A stretch of DNA of 64,000 nucleotides, taken from the NCBI GenBank assembly GCA_027596075.1, contig JADGJC010000068.1, forward strand, positions 62,001 to 126,000, read 5' to 3'. The notes below the pieces were generated by a model. The model saw only the letters and a program-made list of their open reading frames with translations. It was not told the origin of the DNA and made no database searches. How positions within the stretch are numbered: the stretch's first letter is position 1; every line of letters begins with the position of its first letter. Source of the stretch: Rhizophlyctis rosea (lineage: Eukaryota > Chytridiomycota > Chytridiomycetes > Rhizophlyctidales > Rhizophlyctidaceae). Of the stretch, positions 21,741 to 33,257 are shown one piece after another. Made by a program: the position numbers and the translations under genes.

Positions 21741-23872
21741 ATGGTCGGAGGAGGAGGTGTGATTGTCAATGTGCCTTACGTAACTCACATTTTGGATAAC
21801 ACTTGAATATCATCCATTGCAGGCGGATTCGCAGTCGATGCGTCGGCTTTAGAGCGGCGGTTCGCAACCATCCCAGCAAATGTACCTAAAGCGGGTCTCC
21901 TCTATGTCTATCTCACGGCCGGATTCGCTGGCGTGGGTGGTTTCATTTTCGGCTGTGAGTATATCATGTTGCATTCTGTTTGCCCACTCTTGCAGTCAAA
22001 AACTCCTCTGACCCCACTGCCTCCCGACACGCCAGACGACCTAGGCGTAATCGGATCCATCCTCGGCATGCCCATTTTCGTCCAATACTACTACACAGAC
22101 AAAGGCAAAGACCTTTCAACCTACACGTTCGACAAATCATGGATCGTCTCCTTCTTCGTTCTTGGCTGTTTCTTCGGCTCATTCGTAAACGGGTGGATGG
22201 CGGACCGCATTGGACGGAAACGAACAATCATTGTTGGGTCGATTGTGTTCTGTATCGGTGGTGCGATCCAGACTGCTGCTGTCAATGTTCCTATGCTTTA
22301 TGTGGGGCGTATGATTGCTGGTCTTGCTGTTGGTGGTTTGTCGGTATGTATGAACCTCAATACAGGATATATTAGCGGATGATTCCTGAATGGCTTGTGT
22401 CTTCTTTTCAATCAGATGATCGTCCCCATGTACCAAGGTGAAATGGCTCCTGCCCGCCTACGTGGCGGTCTCGTAGCCATCCAACAGCTGATGATCGTCA
22501 CGGGTGTCGCTGCCGCTTTCTGGATTGACTATGCCTGCAATCTCCGATTGAGTAGGAGCCAACTTGCATTCCGGCTGCCGCTCGGGTAGGTTCATTTGGA
22601 AAGATGGCATCTTCGCGAAAATGAGGACCATGGAATGGACATTGAATATCCTGATCCAATGCACAGCATCCAAGTCGTCGCCGGCCTGATCCTCGCCATC
22701 GGCATGGCCTTCATGCCCGAATCCGTCCGCTACCTCATCAAAACTGGCAACACTGAGCAAGCGCTGAAAAACCTCGCCTTTGTTCGTCGGATTCCCGCGG
22801 ACAATCAGTATGTCCAATACGAATTTGAGGAGATTGTGTCTGTGGTGGAAGCAGAGATGGCGGTTGGGCAAGGGCGTTGGAAGGATCTGCTTTCAAAGGA
22901 TATTCGGAGACCGTTGATTATTGGATGCTTCTTGCAAGCGGCGCAGCAGTTGTCGGGTACAAATGCGACGACGTATTATGCTATTTCTTTCTGTAAGTGT
23001 TCCAGAACGATTTTGTTTTTATGCATGGTGGGGAGAGAGATTGGTTCAGATTCCTCCACTCTGTATACATTTTTGCTGGCCGCATCGTGTGCTCACACCC
23101 TTCCTTGCTGCCTCAAACATAATCACAGACAAGATACTCGGCATCACGGATTCAAACACTCAACTACTCCTCCAAGGATTCTACGGTCTCGTCAAAATCG
23201 TCGGTACCTTCCCCGCTCTCCTCTTCCTCGATAAATTCGGTCGTCGTGCCTTCCTCATAGTCGGTGGCATCGGTATGGCAACTTGCCAGTTCGCGCTGGG
23301 CATCCTCATTCGCGTCGAAGCAGGCAACACCGTCGGAGCAGCGGTGCAGGCGGCGTTTGCCGGCAAAGATGGGTTGGGCAAGTTTGGGGTTTTTCTGATT
23401 TGGGCGTATATCGGATTCTTTGCTTGGACTTGGGGACCTATCCGTAAGTCATCTTCGCTTCCTCATCCATAGTGATGAATCTCTCCAACCTTTTTTGCAA
23501 TGTGCCCAAACAGCCTGGGTCTACAACGCCGAAATCTATCCAGTCCGCCACCGCTCCAAAGCCATCGCCCTCGCAACTGCCTCCGACTGGCTTGGTAACT
23601 TCATCGTCGGGCTTGCCGTACCAACCTGGTTAGAAAGGTCGGCGTACGGTCCCTTCTTCTTTTTCGCCGTCACTTGCGCCATCGGCGTGATCGTCACATT
23701 CTTCTTCATCCCCGAGACGAAGGGTATTTCACTGGAGGAGATGCCAGCTAATTTCCAGGGATCTATTTGGCAGGTTGGGAAACGGAAGGAGAGACGCGAG
23801 ATGGTGGAGGATGCTCATGTTGGAGACCCCATTGCTCCTTTTCCCTCAGACAGCAAAGTTACCGTCGTGTAG
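21741..23872 (+). CDS. MFS sugar transporter (SP family, 12 TM)
   Basis: Proton-linked import of a sugar or sugar acid across the plasma membrane. Seven exons (21741-21756, 21823-21954, 22036-22343, 22416-22585, 22667-22992, 23129-23443, 23514-23872) give 541 aa. The first exon is only 16 nt (MVGGG); its donor was chosen because it alone keeps the frame. Family motifs: FIFGYDLGVIGS in TM1, the loop motif NGWMADRIGRKR, MYQGEMAPARLRG after TM4, QQLMIVTG in TM5, PESVRYLI before the central loop, the TM7 QAAQQLSGTNATTYY, LDKFGRRA, and the closing PETKGISLEEM. The substrate cannot be read off. Its place at the end of the pectin locus suggests a uronic acid, rhamnose, fucose or a pectin-derived sugar. 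Confidence 0.9.
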
Positions 23873-26800
23873 ATTTGGGAGATGGCGGGTTTGTTGAACA
23901 TCCCGCACTTCAAATTGTAAATCTAAGGCTTGCAGGTTCAAGTTTGTTAGTAGCAATAGTTGTTTCCTCATCAAATTTATAGTAATCGTGTCGCAAATTG
24001 TTATACCATGTACTTCCAAAATGTATGAATGAACTCGGTTGTCAAGAAGTGTGGTTGAATATGGACTCTGCGGTTTGCTTCAAATCATGTGCTATCCTTT
24101 CTTGAACATTCCATATCCCTCAGTACAAAAAGAACGTTCGGCACTGTCCGCAAAGCGACAACTCGCGACCTAAATGGAATATGACTTACAAGAGCAATAG
24201 CATCAAGGGATTAGCCCGAATGTCCGTCCCAAACACTCAGGGTAGATACGGGGGGATTTCTATTTGCAAGTTGGCGGCCAATCTGATCTCTTACCATTCG
24301 TGCTTCTGCTTGCATTGCGACCTTGTCTCTTGGACAAACACCCTCTGGAAAGCTCTGTGATTCCAAGACCAAATAGCGGCTAACAGAAAGAACTTTCTAC
24401 TCCCGGATGACTTGCAGTGCCACGTTGCCCATTCTTCCCGGAGCGCAATCGTCATACATGTTTTCATATTGCACCGACCGGGAGATTTGAGTGTCCCCAC
24501 GCTCCCAAAGGGGCTTGATAAACACGCTGGTGATGTCAAAAGGGCAAAAAGTAAGAATTATGTTCGCAAAGAAGAGTGGGTTGAGTGGCATTGTACCACG
24601 CTGAAGTGATGACGGCGAGTCATTCAACTCATTTGGGATGCTCTTGACATTGATAGGATCAGTTTTGCAGTAATCGGCAGAGCTTTACATATGCTAACAA
24701 ATGCGTTCAAAGCAAGCGGTAGAGTTGGCCGAATGATTTGATATGTAACCAATGCCAAGCTTGCAACGTTATATGCGTTACGCACGCATCATCAATCATG
24801 TTACCTTCATACTCATCGCAATTACCACTGTAATGTTGGTGCTGATATGCTTTTTCACCCTTGCTCTTCCGGATTGGTTATCAAATGTGCACGGCGCAAA
24901 CGAACAATGAGAGGCAAAATCCATTGATCGGTGACCTTCGACTGGTGTATGATGCAGGGGAGGGCAGTTTGCCGGAAGATGTTGAAAAATTCCTTTTGCA
25001 GGCGAGGAATAAGTCCCAAGCCATTAGGCGATCCAATTGTGTTTAGTGTGCTTGATTACAGGGTCAGCCCTATGGCCACCCTTCTGACCCAGTCAACATC
25101 GTTAGCCTCCGTTGCGTCCACTGGAGTCGCTGGCCATGTACTCAAGTCAGACATCGTGAGCTTGACGATCATGGGAGCTGTCTTGAGGTTCCCAGCAACT
25201 AGTTCCGAATTCCGGATATGCCATTGATCCGGAAGTCATTGAGAAGACCGGTCAATCAAGTTCGATTTGTTGTGAGCGATTCTACCTCAAGGGTTTTCCC
25301 TTGTCTTCGCGATTGGCGGCAAAGAACCTTCCTGTGACGGACACGTCAGCTCTTCATTCCGAACAAACACACAAAAGTACCTTCGTCACACATTTGAGTG
25401 GGCGTTGCAGACTTTTTTCACAATTTCCATCCCGTTCGACATGGGTAAATCATGACCATCTGATTGCTGTATGGAAGGTATTGGCAGGACTCTTACTAAC
25501 TACCACCCTGTAGGGATCTTCCCAAGCGGGCCCTGCACCAAACGAGAAGGAAAAAGAACGATATACAGTCTGCAACTGGGATTGGGAATCCTAGCCGGTC
25601 AGAGTCGACTTCGACCCCAGCTGATTGGCCGCCTGAAAGTCTTTGTGGTAACTGAGTGCAACATACCGAAAGGGTCCGACAAAAGCTTGAAAGCTGACAA
25701 CGCCCAAAGCTTGAAGAAAAGGGGGAAGAAGGCTTGATTCCGAAACCCATGTTGGTTATCGCGAAAGAGCTTAACAAACTTGAATTGTTTAAAACACGAC
25801 AGGAGAGAAAGAAATGGATTCAGATTGTAGGATATTCAAGATGTCAAAAAAAGGACGTGCGAAAGCCAGAGGACTGATTACCAGCACCACTCTGTTGAGC
25901 AGAGGAAGTGCAGATTGTATCAAAGGCGAACATTGTCTTGATGCACTATGGAGAATGAAGTGAATGAAGACCGATTGATATATCGTCGATTAGAAGGAGA
26001 ACGGCGTAAACACGGCCAAATGGCAAACTGTTCAGTCCGGGTTGATTTTTCCACTCGATGAATTCATTGCCAACATGCGGTAGCGTTGAAATATGGAACT
26101 GCATGGTGTTCTCGTTTGCCTGGCGTTTCCTTGTCCCAGACTTGCATACAACGTACGACGGATGCAGGGCAAGGATAAATATTCATGTCGGAAAGACGGG
26201 TATGAGATAGCTTGAGATGAGTTCGGAAGGTCCCGCTTTGACAATCATCATGCCGGGGCTCCATCCAAGTCGCCTTGTTATTTCATTTATCATAAGGGTG
26301 AAAAAGCGGCCCAGATGTGACAAAAAAGCAGGAGAATACGAAGTGAAGAAGATGGGCATGCTGGACCCGTGGCGAAGTCAATCAGCGCAGTGGTGAGATG
26401 CAGAAGTGGGACGTTGGAGAGCTCCTATTCCGTAGGGGGAAAGAGCGGTTTGGAGCCGGAGAGAGGTTATGTGCGCGCGGAATTTTGTGCCGATTGCAAT
26501 AGTCAAGTTCGCTACATTCAACATAGGATCAAAACATGGATCTCCTTAGCCCAATGCCAAGGACCCGAGACTCACATTTTGGCACTTCAACTGCTTGAAG
26601 GCTCGTTCGGTCTTTTTGCACATTCTGACATTTAGTCACAAAATTCCAAGTGTTCACTAGGATGACATGATTCAAATAACCTCAGTTCAAGGGAGTCATC
26701 TAAACCCCATTCATGGAGCTTTCAGTGATTGAGACACCCATGATATTCATCTCGCTCCAGAACAACCAACTCCCTTTTCGCGTAAGGGCCTCACGTTGCT

Positions 26801-29800
26801 TCATTCACGGATTTGGTGTCCGAATTTCTTGGAACTTTGAAACTTTGTCAAAAAATAACTGTTTGGAGGGAAACGAGAATTGTACATCTGCGCCGCATTG
26901 AAGCCAGGATGTTAAAATGAAAATCTGCGCCTGATCTCCATGGAAGTTGTCTGGGTATCGAGGCGGTCCCCTATGATTTGGAAGGGAAGCTCATGACATT
27001 GCCAGAAATGAAGAATGTGGAGGATACGGACTCACATGTAAGAAGTTTGGTACTGAAATGCCGGACGTGCCAAACAGTTGTCAGAGGACGTCTTGTGAAA
27101 GCGGGGTGCATTGCTGTACTTGTCACCTTCGTATCCATTCCATTTGTAAGCGTCGCACTATGCATCGAGCTTCATATCATTGTGTACTACAAATACGGTG
27201 GTTTTGTAAATGCGAAATTGCTTTACGGGGACAAGAATTATGGCTTGGCCGTAGATTCATACATTCCGACACTGGGCCGATTAGCGCGGATTGGCATCCT
27301 ACACGAAGCGACATGAACACAAGGGTTGAGGATACATACGTAGGATACCCACAAGAATAGAGCCCCCTGTGCATCGCGAGTGTTTGCACTTGAAACAAAA
27401 AGAGAAAGTCGATCAGATTTTCACGCTGATTTCATCTGGGAGTTTGAAGGCACGTTTTCTGATTCAGCATTACCTTGTTGATGTTCCGATGCAGGTAACG
27501 TCACAAAGTCATGAGAAGGAGTTATGAAACGGTGGTGATAAAAACGCAAAAACACGCGCGGTAATCCCCAAATCGCCAATACAACGGTTCGCATTGAGAA
27601 TGATTGGAAGTCTTGAATTAGGTTTGAGCAAAACGCGTGGATGTTCTTCATGATGTCATGATACAAGGGAGGAGATCCGATGCAAGGCATTTTTTTTCAT
27701 CCAGTGAACTGTCTGATTGTGAGAAGTCGTCACGACTTCTGAGTGAGTTTGTGAGAAGTGGTGGGTTCCTGCAAACAGTCACGCTCCGTATATTCGCTTC
27801 TAAGCTGGTGGCTCCATTGTCGTATACAACTGGCCAAAAAGAGGATGAAGTAGTTTGAAGACGCCGGACCAGGCCCGTAGGCAACCGCTGGAAGAGGAAT
27901 GTGAAGTTGGAACACTCCATGGGTCCTGATATGCTAGTTTCGACAATATGTCATCCCTATTTTTTTGTTACGCTTGATTGCAATTGAAGCAGCGAATGCA
28001 GCGAAGATGATGAGAAGTCCCCTATCACCGGTCTGCGGTGAGGATTTGCGAGATCTATTTTATTGCACGTTCTTCCTGATCAAACCAACGCGCACCACAT
28101 GTATTCTTTTACGGTACACTCACTCCGCACCCACATTTGCTTTTTAGCAAACAAAGCCCATCATTTTGTATGTTGACTCCGTTGAAGGCGGTTGACAGCT
28201 TCTTTTACAGGATCTGAAAAAAAAAATGTTCGTGCTGGTTTTGAGAATCCCCACTGCCCTGCAAGTACCGGATGAAAAACTTGGAAATGATTTGAGAGGC
28301 AATTCATGAATCATAGGTTTCCGAAATTGATTAGCAAAGCCAAGAAATCGAAAGACCATTGATGCCGATGTCGACGGAGAGGAACCACGTCACTGGATAG
28401 GGGTGACGGTGTTGAATGCATGTGCCTTGTCATTTCAGCGTGGGATCCTGGGAGTATCGGCCGCTGTAAACCAATATGACGATGGCGCATTGAATTTTTT
28501 TCGCATTCGGGGCTCTACGACAAGACGCCGTACATCTGATCCTCATCAGAGCTCATCAAAGTAGAATGAGTGTGGATCTTGAGCGGGTTGAGCTGAGTGG
28601 ATGATTGCTATTATCTTCCAACTCAGGAAACTACGTGGCAAAAAGATCTGCCTGAATGCCAGGGCTCACAATTCTCTAGGAAGCCATGGTGTGGGCCGTT
28701 CAAGGGTCTCGGCGGGTTGAGTTTCAACGGTAACGATAAATTTGTCGTCTGAAATCTGGACTGAACTAAAGGATGTTCACAGTTGGGATCAAAGAGATCA
28801 CTCTCGTTGTTCGATTATCGGACAGACGTGGCGATTGTTGGGGTGCTCCCGAATCCAGAATTTGATACGGAACTTCCATATGGAACCCCACCATTTTTTC
28901 CCTTGGGATGGACGTTCCTGAAGGAGTAATGTAAGTGTAGATGTCAGAATTCATCTGATCAATCATATGCGCATGAAAGTTTCATTGGTGGTGAGGTGCA
29001 CTACACACTGGCACATAAATCCTTTAACTGACCGGGTTGAACATCCTTTTTGCCCATGCAAAGACTTGATTTGAAGGCCTGCATGCAATGATGCGTCGAA
29101 GGCAGAAAGCTTGTGCAGAACAAATATGAGCGGATTCCCGGGAATGACATCCCACCTCGTTTTGGTGGGAGGAGCGATGGATTCGATTGGAGGGGTCATG
29201 GTAGTACGTTCATAAGAGGCGTGGATGGATTGCGTGTACACACTGGATCTCTCCTCGTGCCAGGGTACTGTATATTTGCACTTTCTCAAAATCTATCTGT
29301 ATCCGAACCAACCAAAAAAGGCATGTGCTTTTCGGATAGAAGTAATCTCATATGAAAGTGAAAGAGGCCCGGGTCCTCGTTTGGCATCATGTCGTACAAT
29401 CCAAGACAATCGAAACGTGCACCTATGAGGTATCCCGAATAGGATAAACTGCCGGCCCCTGTTTTCGACATGGTGACGCACTGGCAACGCCATTCACATG
29501 GGCATCGAGACATTATAGGAACCATGCAGAGGTCGTGTACGGTGCGGCAATGAGATAGGGTGCTAGTGAAGGTGACTCTGACTGATGGACTTTTCCTCAA
29601 ACAGATTCATACCGAAAAGGAGTAAGGGAATGGGCGTCGATGAGCTCTTCAATTTCCTCATCAAACATAGATCGGCAGTCAGAAGTCTGATTTCCTTCTT
29701 TGCGCCTAATATGGTTCCATGTCCCGGTCCTTGTTCTTTCAATTGTGGTTGTAGTGGTTTCGCATGCAGGTCGGGCCCATACACTAAGTTTACATGTCGC

Positions 29801-30415
29801 CTCGACTCCTGTGTAACAGCAGTTGACCGAATCCTTTTTCTCCCCTCCCAGTCCTTACCCGTTAGAAGTGAGTAAAGCAAGAGACAGATACTTCGGAGAA
29901 GAATGGGTAATTTCGTATTACTGTAACGGGGGGTAAGTTTCGGAGCAACCGCCACATGACAATCATTTGGATAATTGAACTTTTTGCAAGTAACTTCCTC
30001 TATGCAGCGATTCTTGGAAATCCCTGAACATGAGTGATGAAACTGTAGAGGGCCGGGTTGATGGAGCGGATTGAATGAGAACATACTTTAGCCCGAAGAA
30101 GGCAGAGATGTGCAATCATCCTGCGACATATAGAGTTTTTTGGTGCAATTCGAACATGCTTGAGGGTTGTGCACAAATTCGATAAGAGGTTCAAGAATGG
30201 GCAAGCCGAAGAAAGAGTGATCATCCCTGTCAATTTTTTTTTTGTTTTTTTTTTTTTTTTGAGTGTTTTTTTGGCCTCCCTTCATCGTTAACGCGCATCC
30301 CACTCACTTCTTCATTCCTCCATAGCCGTAAATCAAACCCACACACGCACCAAAATGAATCACGATTGGCGAGAACAGCAAGAGAAAAAAAAACGCAACT
30401 GATAATACCCGCAAA
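23873..30415. other. gene-poor region (6.5 kb)
   Basis: No open frame here shows a family motif, codon periodicity or plausible splice chain, on either strand. No transposon ends, tRNA or simple repeats stand out apart from scattered A/T homopolymers and a T-rich tract at about 30235-30260. It may be decayed repeats. Confidence 0.5.
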
Positions 30416-33257
30416 TTACAAACAAAACAAAGGAAAAAAAAATAAAAGAAAAAGTGACAAAACGCAAAAGAAAAAATCGCAGAAACAGCTCCTACACCAT
30501 TCCTCCCCTATCCTCCCTTGCTCCTCCTCCACCACCTGCCCCCTCACCCCGCCTTCCCCGCGCCCCCCGCCCCCCCGAACGGCCCGCACCGACCGCGATC
30601 CCCCGCCCCCCTCCCCCCTGCCCCCCTCACCCGCACCCCTCTCAGTACCATACCCCGCACCCCTCTCCCCCCCACCCGCACTCGCACCACCACCACTCGC
30701 ACCACCACCCCCATACGGCGCCCCTCCCGGCGGCGGCGGAGGAGGGTACGCTTCATACCCTCCACGGGACGCTAATATCGAGAAACTTCGGGATAAGTCA
30801 CCAACACTCGAAAAAAAGGAGGAAATAACAGAAGAAAACGCAGAACAGAAAGAAAGAAAGAAGAAGAAAAGAAGATGAAACGGATGTTACATACCAGGTC
30901 CACCATAACCCCCAGCATCACCATACCCGCCCCGCCCGCCATAATAATCCTCGTAACCCCCGTACCCGCCATACCCATATCCGCCATACCCGTGATCGTA
31001 CCCGCCACCGTACCCGCCGTAGCCCCCGTACTCGTGTCCACGGGCATCACCGTAGCCCCCACCGCCACGAGGAGGGGGTTTGCCGTACCCACCACGAGGA
31101 GGGTAGTCGCGCGGGTGGGAGGAACCGTAGCGGTCCTGATGTTTGTCACGAGGTGTGAGTGTCAAAGTTCGAGGTGATAGAAAGGTGGGTGCGAATTGGG
31201 GTGGTCGAAGAGGGTGGGGTGGTTGAAATTCGACGCACGTTTGTTCTACGCGCCACCACAAAGAACTCCAAACCAAGGTCTACGCGCACCACTCACTAAA
31301 ACCACCACCACCAACCACCAACCACCTAGAAGAAGATATGCCACCACGCCACCACCCCAGCACCCCCAACACCCCCAAAACCAAACCAACAACGAAACCA
31401 GACGCCCACCTCTCGCACTTCCAACCTCCTCCCATGCCAATCGTACCCGTCAAACATCGCTACATAAAAAGAAAGGAAAGAGAAGCCCCACGTTAACCCT
31501 CCATACCAATCGACGCAACGCAAACACCAAACCCCATCATGACACCATTCCACAACAATCCTCCTCCTCCTCCTCCACCGGGACTAACAACTCCGCCTCC
31601 ATTGATAATCCAAACTGCACTGCACGCTAGATAGAAAGAGACATAAGACACATACAAATGGCATTGTGAGCGTCCCCAGCATTTTCGAAGAGGACGACGC
31701 CCGTGCCCTTGGAGCGCTTGTCGGGGCCTTCGTGGATGTCGGCGCGGACGACGGCGCCTGTCGCAGAGCAAACGGCGTGAGTATGCAGCCAGAAAAATAG
31801 TAGAAAAGACAAGGGAATTGAGATGATTAAAGAGGGAGCATCTTTTCCTTACCAGCTTGACGGAAGAGATCCTTCAGATCTTGCCAGGCGATGATGTATG
31901 GGAGCTGGTGATGGAGAATTCGTGATTCAGCAATCAGACTGCCTTCAGGAGACTCGAAACCACAAAAATTTCACAATCCGACGAACACTCACATTTCCAA
32001 CAAAGATCTGCTTCCCCTCACCACCGTACCCGCCGCCGCCGTAGCCAGCGCCCGGAGGCGGACCGCCGCGAGAAGGGGGACCGGCACGGCCGGGGCCTGA
32101 GCCGAATTTGGCTTCTTGTTCGCGGTCCTAAATGGAGTATAGTATATGAGTTTACGAACACTTCCTAACTCGACGTGAACCATATGGCAAGTCATTTTCC
32201 CCTCACCTCACGAATGAAGACCGGCCTCCCCATGAAGGGCGTGTCGCTCAGCTCGCGGATGGCGCGTTGGGCTTCTTCCGGGGCGGCGAATTCAACGACT
32301 CCGCAGCCCTTTGACCGGCCACCGACCTGGGTAAGAATGTCGGCGAAGACGACGTCACCGGCTGTGTATGGGCAAAGAAGGTATGTTAGTCAACCATTCG
32401 GTGCTTGATGGTTATGCTTGATAATTAATGTTCGAGGCTTGATGTTGTTCTATGTGGTGTCTACATACCCTTCCTCATGAAATCCTTCAAATCCTGCCAT
32501 CCGACTTCATAAGCGAGATTCCCGACGTAAACGCGGCACTCCCTCCGTGAGGGACGAGAAGGGTCACGGCGCGGACCGGCGGAGTATTTGCTTGGAGCAG
32601 CAGCGTAAGGGTCACCGCCAGCGGGACGATCGTAGGGTCGAGCAGAGCGGCCGGCGTAACCTCCGGGGGAGCGGGAGCGGCGGGATCTACAGTAATGATT
32701 GGCCGTTGAGTGAATTAAATGATGGTTGAGAGGCTTTCCCACCCCATTTTCATCTTCTTCCCACGCTACTTTCGTCCCTTTGTGATCCGGAATCTCAAAG
32801 TCCCACAGTGAGTTGCAAGCTCTCTCACGTTCTTCCTTTCACGGCCAATCATTCTGCCTTCAGCCTGCTATGTCTATACTAAACTTCTTCCTTTCACGGC
32901 CAATCATTCTGCCTTCAGCCTGCTATGTCTAAACTAAACTTCCCCAGGGTCCCAGTTTTCGGATCTCACGAGATCAGCAAGTCAACGGCGGTTTCCAGAA
33001 GTTGGTTGCCTGTTCCCAAACCGCCCGAATTCGTTTCATCGGTCCCACCAATCCACTCTTCTCACTAGTTTACCCAAGTCCAGTCCCACTCCTACCCACC
33101 CATTAGCAGCGGCCCTCTCCTTGACGTCGCGAGAATCCCTGTTTGCGTCGTTTTCGTAGTGAACGTCGGTCATTGCGGTCGTAGTGTTGTTGTTGTCGTT
33201 GTGATCAGCGGGAGCACCACTGCCTTCGTTGAGGACAGTGTTTAGGTCTTGTTCCAT
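30416..33257 (-). CDS. two-RRM RNA-binding protein with Gly-rich tail (Gbp2/Hrb1, hnRNP-M-like)
   Basis: Nuclear mRNA-binding/export-type protein. Exons that join in frame: 33100-33257, 32469-32686, 32207-32361, 31993-32127, 31853-31904, one starting at 31757, a short one around 31459-31506, and a Gly-rich one around 30890-31115 followed by a last exon from about 30780. The N terminus (MEQDLNTVLNEGSG) is acidic/Asn-rich; an in-frame ATG at 33314 is an alternative start. Then come an SRRSRSPGG patch and RRM1 (RVYVGNLAYEVGWQDLKDFM, with RSKGCGVVEF as RNP1). RRM2 follows (KQIFVGNLPYIIAWQDLKDL, with RSKGTGVVLF), ending MFDGYDWHGRRLEVRE. Then a long GGYGGY/RGG region. The doubled WQDLKD signature is typical of Gbp2/hnRNP-M. 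A third RRM, present in yeast Gbp2, is not seen. The last codons (stop near 30416) are uncertain. Confidence 0.8.
32830..32939. repeat. 55-bp tandem duplication in intron 1 of the RNA-binding protein gene
   Basis: Two adjacent 55-nt copies (32830-32884 and 32885-32939) differ at one base (TCTATAC versus TCTAAAC). The duplication sits in the roughly 410-nt first intron and is recent by its identity. Confidence 0.93.

Noticed and set aside
21507..21788. Minus-strand frame overlapping the transporter start
   Set aside because: Conflicts with the transporter's first exons, which are supported by frame and family motifs.
30366..30878. Pro-rich plus-strand frames over the RNA-binding protein tail
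   Set aside because: Antisense of the Gly-rich exon of the minus-strand gene.
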